Below, piece by piece: positions 47,711 through 56,263 of a stretch of 64,000 nt of DNA; positions within the stretch are counted from its first letter, which is position 1; each line of letters begins with the position of its first letter. The DNA comes from an uncultured Paracoccaceae bacterium. GTDB lineage: Bacteria; Pseudomonadota; Alphaproteobacteria; Rhodobacterales; Rhodobacteraceae. The notes beneath the pieces are model-generated. The model saw only the letters and a list, made by a program, of their open reading frames with translations, searched no databases and was not told the DNA's origin. The DNA is taken from positions 1-64,000 of the forward strand of contig CANKYO010000006.1 in NCBI GenBank assembly GCA_947488175.1, written 5' to 3'. Both the position numbers and the translations under genes were made by a program.

Positions 47711-48160
47711 ATGAACGCCATCCCCCGCTCTGCCCTGATCCTTGGCCTTGCCGGCCTGCTGCCGTTTCTTTGGGGGGCGTTGACCGTGCTGCGCCCCGAG
47801 CTTGGCCTGTGGGGCCAGATGAACCTAGGCGGGCGGTTTGTCGGACCTTATGTGCAGTTGTTTTATGGCGCAGTCATTTTGTCATTCATGTCTGGCGTGT
47901 TGTGGGGTTTTGCGACCAAAGCGACGGGCCGGACCGCGACAGCCGGCTACGTTCTTTCTGTCATCCCCGCCCTTTGGGCGTTTTTCATGACCGGCGGCGG
48001 ACCTGTGGCGGCTGCGGTCAATCTGATCGTGGGGTTTCTGGCCCTGCTGTTGCTGGACTGGCATTTCTGGCGGCTTGAACTGGCTCCGTCTTGGTGGATG
48101 CATCTGCGGGTGCTGCTGACCGCGATTGTCGTTCTGTCCTTCCTGCCGGTGGTGTTCTGA
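47711..48160 (+). CDS. DUF3429 membrane protein
   Basis: A 149-residue protein with about five short helices. PRSALILGLAGLLPFLWGAL, YGAVILSFMSGVLWGFA, YVLSVIPALWAFFM and LLLDWHFWRLELAPSWWMHLRVLLT match DUF3429. No function is known. Its stop is immediately followed by the methyltransferase start codon. Confidence 0.83.
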   Translation: MNAIPRSALILGLAGLLPFLWGALTVLRPELGLWGQMNLGGRFVGPYVQLFYGAVILSFMSGVLWGFATKATGRTATAGYVLSVIPALWAFFMTGGGPVAAAVNLIVGFLALLLLDWHFWRLELAPSWWMHLRVLLTAIVVLSFLPVVF

Positions 48161-48757
48161 ATGGCGGATGAGAAAACCATCGCCATCTATGATGCCAAGG
48201 CCGCTGATTATGCCCGGCTGGTCACGATGGACACGCCTGATGCCAGCCTGCAGGCCTTTATTGATCTGATCCCCGCTGGTGGTCGTGTGCTGGACCTTGG
48301 CTGCGGGCCTGCGATGGCTTCGGCCCATATGCGCGCGGCGGGGCTGGACCCGGACCCGGTGGATGCATCGCAAGGCATGGTCGATCTGGCCAACCAGACC
48401 CATGATATTGGCGCGCGGCTGGCCACGTTTGATGATGTCGACGCTGAGGGTGCATATGCCGGGGTCTGGGCCAATTTCAGCCTGCTGCACGCCCCGCGCG
48501 ACGCCCTGCCCCGTTATCTGGCCGCGCTTTATCGCGCGCTTGAGCCAGGTGGCATCATTCATGTGGGCATGAAAACCGGTGAGGGCGCGGGCCGTGATGG
48601 CATTGATCGGTTCTATACCTATGTGACCGTGGCGGAACTGCAGGGCCTGCTGACGAGTGCCGGGTTCACTGTCACCTTTACCAAGGAAGGGCGCGAAAAG
48701 GGGATGGCAGGCACGATGGATCCTTTTGTGATCATGCGGGGGCGCAAGCATGCCTGA
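48161..48757 (+). CDS. Class I SAM-dependent methyltransferase
   Basis: A 198-residue small methyltransferase. [23 protein letters not shown] binds SAM, followed by [10 protein letters not shown], and LKPGG is replaced by [16 protein letters not shown]. Acceptor unknown. It begins directly after the DUF3429 stop and overlaps rnhA by 8 bp, forming a tight unit DUF3429-methyltransferase-rnhA-hydrolase-RraA. Confidence 0.87.
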   Translation: MADEKTIAIYDAKAADYARLVTMDTPDASLQAFIDLIPAGGRVLDLGCGPAMASAHMRAAGLDPDPVDASQGMVDLANQTHDIGARLATFDDVDAEGAYAGVWANFSLLHAPRDALPRYLAALYRALEPGGIIHVGMKTGEGAGRDGIDRFYTYVTVAELQGLLTSAGFTVTFTKEGREKGMAGTMDPFVIMRGRKHA

Positions 48758-49196
48758 TCTTTATGCCTACACCGACGGGGCCTGTTCGGGAAATCCCGGC
48801 CCCGGCGGCTGGGGTGCTTTGCTGATTGCGCGCGAAGGTGACCGGGTGGTCAAGGAGCGGGAATTGCATGGCGGTGCCCCGGAGACGACCAACAACCGGA
48901 TGGAACTACTGGCCGCCATCACCGCACTTGAAACGCTGAACAAACCGACAAAAGTGACCGTGGTGACCGACAGCGCCTATGTCAAAGATGGGATCACCAA
49001 GTGGATCCATAGCTGGAAACGCAATGGATGGAAGAAAAAGGGTGGACTAAAGAATGTCGACCTGTGGCAGCGCCTTGATGCCGCCGCTGCCCGCCATGAT
49101 GTGACATGGGAATGGGTCAAGGGCCATGCGGGCCACCCTGAAAATGAGCGTGCCGATGAACTGGCCCGCGCGGGCATGGCCCCGTTCAAGCCATGA
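48750..49196 (+). CDS. rnhA: Ribonuclease HI
   Basis: A 148-residue enzyme cutting RNA in RNA-DNA hybrids. The four acidic catalytic residues are in [38 protein letters not shown] and [15 protein letters not shown]. It overlaps its upstream and downstream neighbours by a few bases. Confidence 0.97.
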   Translation: MPDLYAYTDGACSGNPGPGGWGALLIAREGDRVVKERELHGGAPETTNNRMELLAAITALETLNKPTKVTVVTDSAYVKDGITKWIHSWKRNGWKKKGGLKNVDLWQRLDAAAARHDVTWEWVKGHAGHPENERADELARAGMAPFKP

Positions 49197-49888
49197 TGGA
49201 ACCGCTGGTTTTTTTGCCGGGGATGATGTGTGATGCCCGACTTTATGGCCCGCAGATCGCAGCATTTTCGCATGAACGGCCCGTCATGGTCGCGCCCTTT
49301 GGTCTGCATGAGACGGTGCAGGCGATTGCGACGGATGTGCTGGCACAGACGCCTCCTCGCTTTGCCCTTGCTGGCCTGTCCATGGGCGGTATTGTCGCGA
49401 TGGAGGTGATCCGGCGGGCGCCTGAGTGCATCACAAGGCTGGCCTTGCTGGATACAAACCCCAAGGCGGAGGCCGAGGCGATTGCCGCCCGCCGAGAGCC
49501 GCAGATCGCCAAGGTGCAGGATGGCCAGTTGCGTGCGGTGATGCGGGATGAAATGAAGCCGAATTACCTGACCGATGGACCGCAAATGGGTCAGATCCTT
49601 GATCTGTGCATGGCGATGGCGGAAACGGTTGGGCCCGCTGCATTTGTCGCCCAATCCCGCGCTTTGCAGTCCCGACCCGATCAGCAGGACACGTTGCGGC
49701 GCGTGACCGTGCCTACCCTGATCCTGTGTGGTGAGGATGATGTGCTTTGCCCGCTGCACCGGCATGAACTGATGCATGATCTGGTCCCCGGATCGACGCT
49801 GACCGTCATCAAGGGGGCCGGCCATTTGCCTACCTTGGAACAACCCGACACAACAAATGAGGCATTGGCGCAATGGCTGAACCGGTGA
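49193..49888 (+). CDS. Alpha/beta hydrolase
   Basis: A 231-residue serine hydrolase fold. Oxyanion region [12 protein letters not shown], nucleophile elbow [14 protein letters not shown] (Ser near residue 68), acid in [12 protein letters not shown] and histidine in [13 protein letters not shown] complete the triad. It lacks a signal peptide and the substrate is unknown. The start overlaps the rnhA stop by 4 bp and the end overlaps the RraA-like gene by 16 bp. Confidence 0.88.
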   Translation: MMEPLVFLPGMMCDARLYGPQIAAFSHERPVMVAPFGLHETVQAIATDVLAQTPPRFALAGLSMGGIVAMEVIRRAPECITRLALLDTNPKAEAEAIAARREPQIAKVQDGQLRAVMRDEMKPNYLTDGPQMGQILDLCMAMAETVGPAAFVAQSRALQSRPDQQDTLRRVTVPTLILCGEDDVLCPLHRHELMHDLVPGSTLTVIKGAGHLPTLEQPDTTNEALAQWLNR

Positions 49889-50580
49889 TCCCTGACGACC
49901 TGCTTGCGCTTCTGCAGCGGGTCGATACCCCAACCGTTTGCAACGCGATTGAGGTGGCCCAGGGCAAGCGCGGTTTTGACGCCTATACCAAGGGGACGAT
50001 GCAATGTTCGGCCCCCGGCCAGTCCATGGTGGGGTTTGCCCGGACGGCGAAGATTGCGGGCCGCGAACCGCCCACCGAAGCGCCGGATGTGATCCGCGCC
50101 CGCAGGCTGGATTATTTCCGGAATATGGCCGCAGGCCCCCGCCCCGCCATCGCGGTGCTGGAGGATGTGGATTTCCCCAATTGCGTCAGCGCGTGGTGGG
50201 GCGAGGTCCACACCAATGTGCATAAGGCGTTGGGGCTGAATGGCGCCCTGACCAACGGGGTGATGCGCGATCTGGGTGATCTGGCCGAGGGGTTTCCCGT
50301 TGTGGCAGGCTCCATCGGGCCAAGCCATGCCTTTGTGCATGTGCGCGAGCTGGGCACGCCGGTGAATGTGTTTGGGATGAGAGTGCGGCAGGGTGATCTG
50401 GTACATGCAGACCGGCATGGCGGGCTGGTGATCCCGCCAGAGGTGATCCCCGATCTGAAGGATGCGATTGAGAAAATGTGGGCGGGCGAGCAGATTATTC
50501 TGGGACCGGCGAAGCAGGATGATTTCGATCTGGACAAGCTGCTGGAGGCCTGGGCAGAATTTGAAAAGGCGCGGACCTGA
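49873..50580 (+). CDS. RraA family protein (HMG/CHA-aldolase-like)
   Basis: A 235-residue member of the RraA/4-hydroxy-4-methyl-2-oxoglutarate aldolase superfamily. Typical blocks: DTPTVCNAIEVAQG, FPNCVSAWWGEVHTNVHKALGLNGALTNGVMRDLGDL and GDLVHADRHGGLVIPPEV. The GxxxD...RD metal-binding pair, usual for divalent-metal aldolases, reads GEVHTNVHKALG...VMRDLGD, so catalysis is likely but the substrate is not clear. Last gene of the rnhA unit. Confidence 0.85.
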   Translation: MAEPVIPDDLLALLQRVDTPTVCNAIEVAQGKRGFDAYTKGTMQCSAPGQSMVGFARTAKIAGREPPTEAPDVIRARRLDYFRNMAAGPRPAIAVLEDVDFPNCVSAWWGEVHTNVHKALGLNGALTNGVMRDLGDLAEGFPVVAGSIGPSHAFVHVRELGTPVNVFGMRVRQGDLVHADRHGGLVIPPEVIPDLKDAIEKMWAGEQIILGPAKQDDFDLDKLLEAWAEFEKART

Positions 50581-50714
50581 ACATGCGGAATGAAAGCCGC
50601 CCGGCAAGGCTGTCACGACGGTGATTCAACGAAAGTTCGTCACGGTGACGCCCCGTTAAGGTCACTTTTGACGTGCAGGGTCGATGGATAGATTACCATT
50701 GGACCGTTGAAGAT

Positions 50715-50918
50715 ATGCGCCGCCTGATCATCCTTTTGCCCTTGCTTCTGTCAGCCTGCATGTTTGGCAACAGCCATACCCGTGCAATGGAGGACACATC
50801 TGCGGCCATGGCCGAGGATCAGATGTCAGAGCAGGTGCGGACCCAGTATTGGCGGCAGCAATCGACATTCTATACAACGACGCCTTGGCGATCCCCTCCG
50901 GTCAACGGACGCAACTAG
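50715..50918 (+). CDS. Small lipoprotein of unknown function
   Basis: A 67-residue predicted lipoprotein. The signal MRRLIILLPLLLSAC ends in a lipobox (Cys at residue 15). The mature 52 residues are hydrophilic with no known domain (AMAEDQMSEQVRTQYWRQQ). ATG 50715 is the start that gives a signal peptide. It converges on the quinone oxidoreductase gene. Confidence 0.65.
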   Translation: MRRLIILLPLLLSACMFGNSHTRAMEDTSAAMAEDQMSEQVRTQYWRQQSTFYTTTPWRSPPVNGRN

Positions 50919-50924
50919 GGCAGA

Positions 50925-50970
50925 CAAACTTTCTCCGAAAGTTTGCAGCCAAATTCTTGGAAGAATTTGG
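50925..50970. terminator. Two consecutive AT-rich hairpins between convergent genes
   Basis: CAAACTTTC-TCC-GAAAGTTTG (50925-50945) is followed at once by CCAAATTCTT-GG-AAGAATTTGG (50949-50970). Both are perfect. They fill the gap between the small lipoprotein and the quinone oxidoreductase genes and probably end both transcripts. Confidence 0.65.
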
Positions 50971-50973
50971 GCG

Positions 50974-51945
50974 TCAGGCGACTTTCAGGACGATCTTTCC
51001 GATATGGGCGCTGCTTTCCATGCGTGCATGGGCCGCTGCGGCATCTGCGAGCGCGAATTCCTGATCCATCACCGGGGCGATCTTGCCTACGTTCAGCAAA
51101 GGCCAGACTTGTTCGCGCAACTGGTCGGCGATCCGCGCCTTGGCAAGGTCGGACTGCGGGCGCAGCGTTGATCCGGTCATGGTCAGCCGCCGCGTCATGA
51201 GCTGGACAAGGTTTAATTCCACCTTGGGCCCTTGCAGGAACGCGATCTGCACCAATCGGCCATCGTCGGCCAATGCTTGCAGATTGCGTTGTATATACGG
51301 GCCGCCAACCATATCGAGGATCAGGTCGGCCCCGCCTTCGGCTTTCATGGTCTCGACAAAGTCAGCCTCGCGGTAGTTGATCGCCTGTTCGGCACCCAAG
51401 TCCACGCAAGCGGCGCATTTTTCGTCCGACCCAGCGGTGGTGAAAACCCGCGCACCTTTGGCCTTGGCCAGCTGGATCGCGGTTGTTCCGATACCGGAGC
51501 TTCCGCCATGGACCAGAAACCGCTCGCCCGCCTGCAACCCGCCGCGCATGAAGACATTGGACCAGACGGTGTAGAAGGTTTCCGGCAGGCAAGCCGCCTG
51601 TTTCAGGGTCAGCCCATCCGGTACGGGCAGGCAATGGGCCGCGGGTGTGGCGACATATTCGGCATAGCCGCCGCCCGGCAGAAGGGCGCAGACCTGATCG
51701 CCCACTGAAAGATCTGTGACACCCGTCCCGATTGCCGTGATTTCGCCCGCAGTTTCGAGGCCGGGAAGATCGCTGGCGCCGGGCGGCGGGTTGTAAAGCC
51801 CTGCACGCTGCAATGCATCGGGACGGTTCACGCCAGCATAGGCGACCTTGATCACCACCTGATCATGTGCCAGTTCGGGCATGGGGCGTTCGGTCAGCGC
51901 CAGAACCTCTGGTCCGCCGGGTTTGGTGATTTCAACTGCTTTCAT
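50974..51945 (-). CDS. NAD(P)H:quinone oxidoreductase, PIG3 type
   Basis: A 323-residue zinc-free medium-chain dehydrogenase. MKAVEITKPGGPEVL start, GVNRPDALQRAGLYNPPPGASDLPGLETAGEI, cofactor site VHGGSSGIGTTAIQLAKAKGARVFTTAGSDEKC and the C-terminal STLRPQSDLAKARIADQLREQVWPLL are typical of the PIG3/Qor group. It should reduce quinones or reactive enones with NADPH. It is followed upstream by COQ9, 62 bp apart on the same strand. Confidence 0.9.
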   Translation of the reverse strand: MKAVEITKPGGPEVLALTERPMPELAHDQVVIKVAYAGVNRPDALQRAGLYNPPPGASDLPGLETAGEITAIGTGVTDLSVGDQVCALLPGGGYAEYVATPAAHCLPVPDGLTLKQAACLPETFYTVWSNVFMRGGLQAGERFLVHGGSSGIGTTAIQLAKAKGARVFTTAGSDEKCAACVDLGAEQAINYREADFVETMKAEGGADLILDMVGGPYIQRNLQALADDGRLVQIAFLQGPKVELNLVQLMTRRLTMTGSTLRPQSDLAKARIADQLREQVWPLLNVGKIAPVMDQEFALADAAAAHARMESSAHIGKIVLKVA

Positions 51946-52007
51946 CTGCTTGCCCCCTATTCGTTCGAGGCAAGATATGGGCCATTAAGCCAGCCTTGGC
52001 CAGTTCT

Positions 52008-52706
52008 TCAGGTCTGATCCCGCCACATACCGGGCAGATCGACCGGAGGCACCTTTGTCGGTGCCTTGATCGCACCCAGCATCCGCGACAGCGGGCCGGT
52101 GATAGGTTTCAACAGCGGGTTCTGCTTGACCTGCGCTTTCACCTTTTCAAACTGCATCACGTCATCGATCCGTCGGTCGATGAAGGCGTCCGTGGCCTGG
52201 CCATCAAGACTGTCATCGCCGAGCCAGTAAAGCACGACCGACCCATAGACGCCCGACAGCGTCATCCGCTTGGTATACCAGTTGATATCGCGCGAGGTGT
52301 CGCCCAGCGCGTCCCAGATTGCGTCAGCGGTCCCCCAGATCAGCTTGGTTCCGTCAGGTGCCATATGAGGCAGCGCAAAAAGCGCGGTGCCCCGGCGCAC
52401 GGCCTCTTTGTCATCAATGGCACGGATGCGCAGCCGCAACGCATGAGCGACCTTGTCGCGAAAGCGCATGTCGGACATGTCCGCCTGCTTGAGTGCCGCG
52501 ACCATCGCCGCATCGCCGCGCTGATGATAGGCAACCGCCAGATCGACCGCACCGCGCGGGCAGAGTGTTTTGGCATGGGCCGGGTCCAGTCCAACCTCGG
52601 CCACGGCTGCGTTGAAGGCAACGGGCGCCCAACCGTCAAAGGCCACATGGGGCAAGATGGCATCGATCAGTTTATCTTTGGCGGGGTCAATCGGGGCGGT
52701 CATCAT
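52008..52706 (-). CDS. COQ9 family protein
   Basis: A 232-residue protein of the COQ9 family, a lipid-binding accessory factor for COQ7-type hydroxylation in ubiquinone synthesis. The N-terminal part is TetR-like helical (DAILPHVAFDGWAPVAFNAAVAEVGLD), and the core RDINWYTKRMTLSGVYGSVVLYWLGDDSLDGQATDAFIDRRIDDVMQFEK is the family signature. GGAGG precedes ATG 52706. It is divergent from rpsU, with 106 bp between. Confidence 0.9.
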   Translation of the reverse strand: MMTAPIDPAKDKLIDAILPHVAFDGWAPVAFNAAVAEVGLDPAHAKTLCPRGAVDLAVAYHQRGDAAMVAALKQADMSDMRFRDKVAHALRLRIRAIDDKEAVRRGTALFALPHMAPDGTKLIWGTADAIWDALGDTSRDINWYTKRMTLSGVYGSVVLYWLGDDSLDGQATDAFIDRRIDDVMQFEKVKAQVKQNPLLKPITGPLSRMLGAIKAPTKVPPVDLPGMWRDQT

Positions 52707-52812
52707 CTGTGATCCTCCATTTCGGTGGCACTAGACAAACTAGCACGCCTTTGCTAAATGCCCACTTCCTGCAATTTTTGCAAATCCAACTTAGAAAGGT
52801 GGTGTAAACCAC

Positions 52813-53019
52813 ATGCAGGTTAGTGTTCGTGATAACAACGTCGATCAGGCGTTGCGTGCTTTGAAGAAGAAGCTCCAGCGTGAGGGCGTTTTTCGTGAAA
52901 TGAAGCTCAAGCAGCATTTCGAAAAACCGTCCGTCCGCAAGGCGCGCGAAAAGGCCGAAGCCATTCGCCGTCAGCGCAAGCTGGCTCGGAAGAAGCTCCA
53001 GCGCGAAGGTATGCTGTAA
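52813..53019 (+). CDS. rpsU: 30S ribosomal protein S21
   Basis: A 68-residue S21. [30 protein letters not shown] and the basic tail [26 protein letters not shown] are diagnostic. AAAGGTGG lies upstream of the start. A terminator follows 28 bp after the stop. Confidence 0.97.
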   Translation: MQVSVRDNNVDQALRALKKKLQREGVFREMKLKQHFEKPSVRKAREKAEAIRRQRKLARKKLQREGML

Positions 53020-53046
53020 AGCGACCCTTCGACGTGACGATCAAGG

Positions 53047-53078
53047 AACCCCCGGCTGAGCGATCAGGCGGGGGTTTT
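53047..53078 (+). terminator. Rho-independent terminator of rpsU
   Basis: AACCCCCG and CGGGGGTT arms with an inner CTGA/TCAG pair and GCGA loop, followed by TTTTGTTTTG. Confidence 0.88.
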
Positions 53079-53201
53079 GTTTTGCGCAAAAGCGTTGGTC
53101 TTTTCGGCTGACCCTGCGCAAATACCACGCTTTCCAACTGCAATTTCACACGCCACCGACAACGGGCGCCGTCTAAGCCCGGACCGGGGTGAGCGAATCG
53201 A

Positions 53202-53241
53202 ACAGGTCAGACCTTCGGCGAAGCCGGACCATCTGACCTGT
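53202..53241 (+). promoter_or_regulatory. Structured leader candidate upstream of the outer membrane protein gene
   Basis: ACAGGTCAGA (53202-53211) and TCTGACCTGT (53232-53241) are perfect 10-bp arms. The 20-nt interior contains a second stem CTTCG-G-CGAAG. No T tract follows. It ends 66 bp before the start codon at 53308 and may be part of the 5' untranslated region. Confidence 0.45.
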
Positions 53242-53307
53242 CCATTAGCGATGTGCTTGCCCGCAATTTTAACGCGTCCAACGCCAAAACATGCACAAGG
53301 AACACAG

Positions 53308-53922
53308 ATGCACATTTTCACGAAATCGTCCCTGGCGGCTGTCATGGGCTTTCTGCCCACCGTCGGGCTTGCCGATTTTACCGGTGGTTATGCGGGGATC
53401 GCCATTGGCACCATTAGCGGCGACGGCAAGTTCGCCGCTGAGTCAGATGGTTTTGACTTCGGTTTGGGGACATTTGACCTCAATGACGATACCAGCTTTT
53501 CCGGCTTCGCCGGTTATCAAATGCAGGACGGCAATCTGGTTTACGGCGGCGAGATTGTTCTGGGCCGGGCGTCTGACGGCGGCGCACCGGACGCATCAAT
53601 CGATGGCCTTGAAACCACGGCTGTCGATATCAAGGGCCGGGTGGGTTACGTCTTTGAGGATCGTTTCCTCGCCTACGGCACCGCGGGTTTCACCCAGTTG
53701 ACCACGGAATTTGATGTTGAAGACGTGGATGGTGAGGCCGATGCCGACGGGTTTATCGTCGGCGTTGGTGTCGATTATCTGATGACGGACAAGATCGTGC
53801 TGGGCGCGGAATTCACCAGACGTCAGGTCGAAGGGGCATTGCCCGAGGATGTTTTTGAAGAACCGGTCGATATCGATCTGGATGTGAATGCGTTTGAACT
53901 GCGCGCTTCGTTCAAGTTCTAA
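53308..53922 (+). CDS. Outer membrane beta-barrel protein, OmpA/Omp25-like porin family
   Basis: A 204-residue protein with a signal peptide (MHIFTKSSLAAVMGFLPTVGLA, cleavage near residue 22) and an eight-strand-type barrel: FTGGYAGIAIGTISG, FSGFAGYQMQDGNLVYGGEIVLG, VDIKGRVGYVFEDRFLAYGTAGFTQL, FIVGVGVDYLMTDKIVLGAEFTRRQ. It ends FELRASFKF with the terminal phenylalanine that BamA recognises. CAAGGAA precedes the start. It is a surface protein without a predicted ligand. Confidence 0.85.
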   Translation: MHIFTKSSLAAVMGFLPTVGLADFTGGYAGIAIGTISGDGKFAAESDGFDFGLGTFDLNDDTSFSGFAGYQMQDGNLVYGGEIVLGRASDGGAPDASIDGLETTAVDIKGRVGYVFEDRFLAYGTAGFTQLTTEFDVEDVDGEADADGFIVGVGVDYLMTDKIVLGAEFTRRQVEGALPEDVFEEPVDIDLDVNAFELRASFKF

Positions 53923-53957
53923 TCAGGTGACGAGGCTCAGGACCCATTGATCCTTCG

Positions 53958-54857
53958 CTATGTGCGTTCTGGCTCAGCAACACGGCTGGGCCAGACTTCG
54001 CACAGGCCGGCGCAGAGGACCAGCGCGCCCCCGGCGATTTCCAATGCCCCCAGATGTTCGCCTGCCATCAATGCCGCGGAAATGGCGCCGGTCAGCACCT
54101 CAATCATCAAAAGGATACCGACCCGCGCCGGTTCGAGCCGTGCTGTCGCCCACATGAGCGCACACATCGACAGCCCCCACCAGACGCCCCCTGCCAGCAG
54201 GCTCCACCCGATGATGGCCGGGATGTTCCGGACTGGCTCAGGATCGGTCGCAGGAGGTAGGAGCGGCGCAAGGATCAGGGCGCTGATGGTCGCGCCCGCC
54301 GCAAAGACAAAGGCGGTTTCGCTTGGGCCAGCATCCGCCTTGGCCCTGATCCCGGTCGTGGCAACGGCCCAGAGAAACCCGGAGATCAGGCCCAGCCATT
54401 CGCCCATCCCGCGCGGCACGGGCACCTGTCCATCAGCGCCCAGCATCAAGGCCAGACCGGCAAGCCCCAGAAACAGTGCCGCAATCCGCAGCCACGTGGT
54501 GGGCCAACCCATGACATAGCGCCCGATCAGCGTGCTCCAGACCGGGGTCAGGAAGAACAGGATCACGATAATCGCGACCCGCCCGTAAAGCAGGCCAACC
54601 GAATAAAGGACAAAGGCCGCCCCACCCAGCGCGATCGACGCCAGTGCAATAGGGTTGGATCGCGCCAGATGATGCCGCCGCCGGATCGCCGCAGGCGCAA
54701 GCAGAACGGCCGCCGTTGCCACGATGGCCAGCGTCCCCCACGCCCCGGGCAACCCCAGTTCGGCCAGCTTGCGCACCGGCACCCAGTAGAGTCCCCAGAT
54801 CGTGCCGGTGACGACAACCAGCACTGTGGCAATAAGCGTGGTACGATCTTGCTGCAT
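53958..54857 (-). CDS. DMT superfamily (EamA) transporter
   Basis: A 299-residue inner-membrane protein with ten helices in two EamA repeats (VLVVVTGTIWGLYWVPVRKLAELGLPGAWG and GLISGFLWAVATTGIRAKAD). Substrates are metabolites or amino acids. The start MQQDRTTLI at 54857 is preferred to 54926. It overlaps nothing; the DUF2314/2185-like gene begins 49 bp upstream on the same strand. Confidence 0.87.
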   Translation of the reverse strand: MQQDRTTLIATVLVVVTGTIWGLYWVPVRKLAELGLPGAWGTLAIVATAAVLLAPAAIRRRHHLARSNPIALASIALGGAAFVLYSVGLLYGRVAIIVILFFLTPVWSTLIGRYVMGWPTTWLRIAALFLGLAGLALMLGADGQVPVPRGMGEWLGLISGFLWAVATTGIRAKADAGPSETAFVFAAGATISALILAPLLPPATDPEPVRNIPAIIGWSLLAGGVWWGLSMCALMWATARLEPARVGILLMIEVLTGAISAALMAGEHLGALEIAGGALVLCAGLCEVWPSRVAEPERT

Positions 54858-54906
54858 GGGATCGGGTTTAGGGAACAGCACTGGCGAAGGAAAGAGACAG
54901 CCCGCG

Positions 54907-55587
54907 CTAGATATCGCGGAATCCATCGCCGTCGCGGATCAATCGGGTACCGGGTGCGGCAGACAGATATGGCAGGATGCTGTCATCCTGGTTCAGCACA
55001 ACACCAATGGCCACATAGCGCATGTCGCGTGATCGCGGCCGGGTATTGTCGTTGGCATAAATGTACCAGCCGGTATCCGGCCAGCGATCCTTGCGCCATG
55101 GCCGCCACGTTCGCCACGCTGATCGACGTTCGATCCGGCCGATCCGTGCGCCACCGTTCAGGATGCGCGGATCGACATGGCACCGGGTGAACATCCGGTC
55201 TTCATGGCTGATGTCATCAACCTTCGGTTCCCACACGCTGACAATATGGTGGTCCTGAAACCGGATGATGTCACCCGCTGTCAGGCCCGGAATATCCAGC
55301 GGCTGATTATCAAGCTGGCCAAAGGCGCCAGCCTCATCACGCCCCTGAAAGGTGACCCACATCCGTTCGGTCCCGTTGTGCGGTGACAGGCTGCGGAACA
55401 TCAGCTTGACCAGATCACCGGGGACAAGTGCCGCCTTTTCAGCGTCGGACGGGACGAAGAATGTATAGGGGTTTTCCTGCTGGATGGGCCGCGGGTCGAT
55501 TAGCTGCCACGCAGACACGTCAAGATTTGGCCCATTCTCAGGGACATCATCCACCATTTCACTCGTTCCGATCACAGACTTACCCAC
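54907..55587 (-). CDS. DUF2314 plus DUF2185-like two-domain protein
   Basis: A 226-residue soluble protein. Residues 30-120 resemble DUF2314 (TERMWVTFQGRDEAGAFGQLDNQPLDIPGLTAGDIIRF). The C-terminal part (GWYIYANDN, then AIGVVLNQDDSILPYLSAAPGTRLIRDGDGF) resembles DUF2185/Imm33 immunity-type domains. These calls are from memory of the family patterns and should be treated as tentative. No toxin gene is adjacent. It is divergent from speD, with a 259-bp gap that contains a small inverted repeat (GTGCG/CGCAC at 55639-55650). Confidence 0.55.
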   Translation of the reverse strand: MGKSVIGTSEMVDDVPENGPNLDVSAWQLIDPRPIQQENPYTFFVPSDAEKAALVPGDLVKLMFRSLSPHNGTERMWVTFQGRDEAGAFGQLDNQPLDIPGLTAGDIIRFQDHHIVSVWEPKVDDISHEDRMFTRCHVDPRILNGGARIGRIERRSAWRTWRPWRKDRWPDTGWYIYANDNTRPRSRDMRYVAIGVVLNQDDSILPYLSAAPGTRLIRDGDGFRDI

Positions 55588-55846
55588 GCAAACAAAACCG
55601 GGATACGGGCATAAGTATGTCTTGGTGATGACATGTCAGTGCGTTCGCACACAGTGCGACGTGAAGGCCACACAATCTGTGACGTGATCGGCATCCGCAA
55701 TCAGGGGTGGTGTTGCGCAAATGCTGCGATTAGACCTGACGCGCATTCGGGTCGCCGTAACATGACCCCACGAAAAACCATACTGGTCAGAATTTTGCCA
55801 AGATTGCCCGCCAAGGTCCGAACAAATAGTAAAAGGTCATTGAGAC

Positions 55847-56248
55847 GTGAATAAGCTGACAGTTGATGGAATGCGCCCAACGGCATTGGGCAAACATCTG
55901 ATTGCAGATTTTTATGATGCATCGCGGTTGTTAGAATGTGCCCCGGCGGGCGAGATCTTGCGTCAGGCTGCTTTGGCCGCAAAGGCCACCGTGCTTGAGG
56001 TCAATATGCATGATTTCGGCGATCGCTGCGGGTTTACCGGCGTTGCTGTACTGGCTGAATCCCATATCTCGATCCACACCTGGCCGGAAAACGACTATGC
56101 CGCGATTGATATCTTCATGTGCGGCGATGCCGAACCGATGCGCAGCCTTGAAGTGCTGCGCCAGTATTTTACACCCGGTCGCGAGCAGGTGGATATCCTG
56201 CAGCGCGGAAACATGGCGCAGTTTGCCTTGGCTGCGACATCCGCGTGA
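55847..56248 (+). CDS. speD: S-adenosylmethionine decarboxylase proenzyme
   Basis: A 133-residue small prokaryotic SpeD. It cleaves itself at the Glu-Ser bond in LAESHISIHTWPEND to form the pyruvoyl cofactor and makes decarboxylated SAM, the aminopropyl donor for polyamine synthesis. Other blocks: GKHLIADFYDASRLL, DRCGFTGVAVL, and the catalytic Cys in DIFMCGDAEP. GTG 55847 is the longest start, with ATG 55871 as an alternative. It is 15 bp from the rhomboid-GNAT gene and 2 kb upstream of an aminopropyltransferase that would use its product. Confidence 0.93.
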   Translation: MNKLTVDGMRPTALGKHLIADFYDASRLLECAPAGEILRQAALAAKATVLEVNMHDFGDRCGFTGVAVLAESHISIHTWPENDYAAIDIFMCGDAEPMRSLEVLRQYFTPGREQVDILQRGNMAQFALAATSA

Positions 56249-56263
56249 CTCGCAAACCATGTC

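Noticed and set aside
53202..53241. Nested stem as the terminator of rpsU
   Set aside because: A clear T-tailed terminator already stands at 53047-53078, and no T tract follows this stem.
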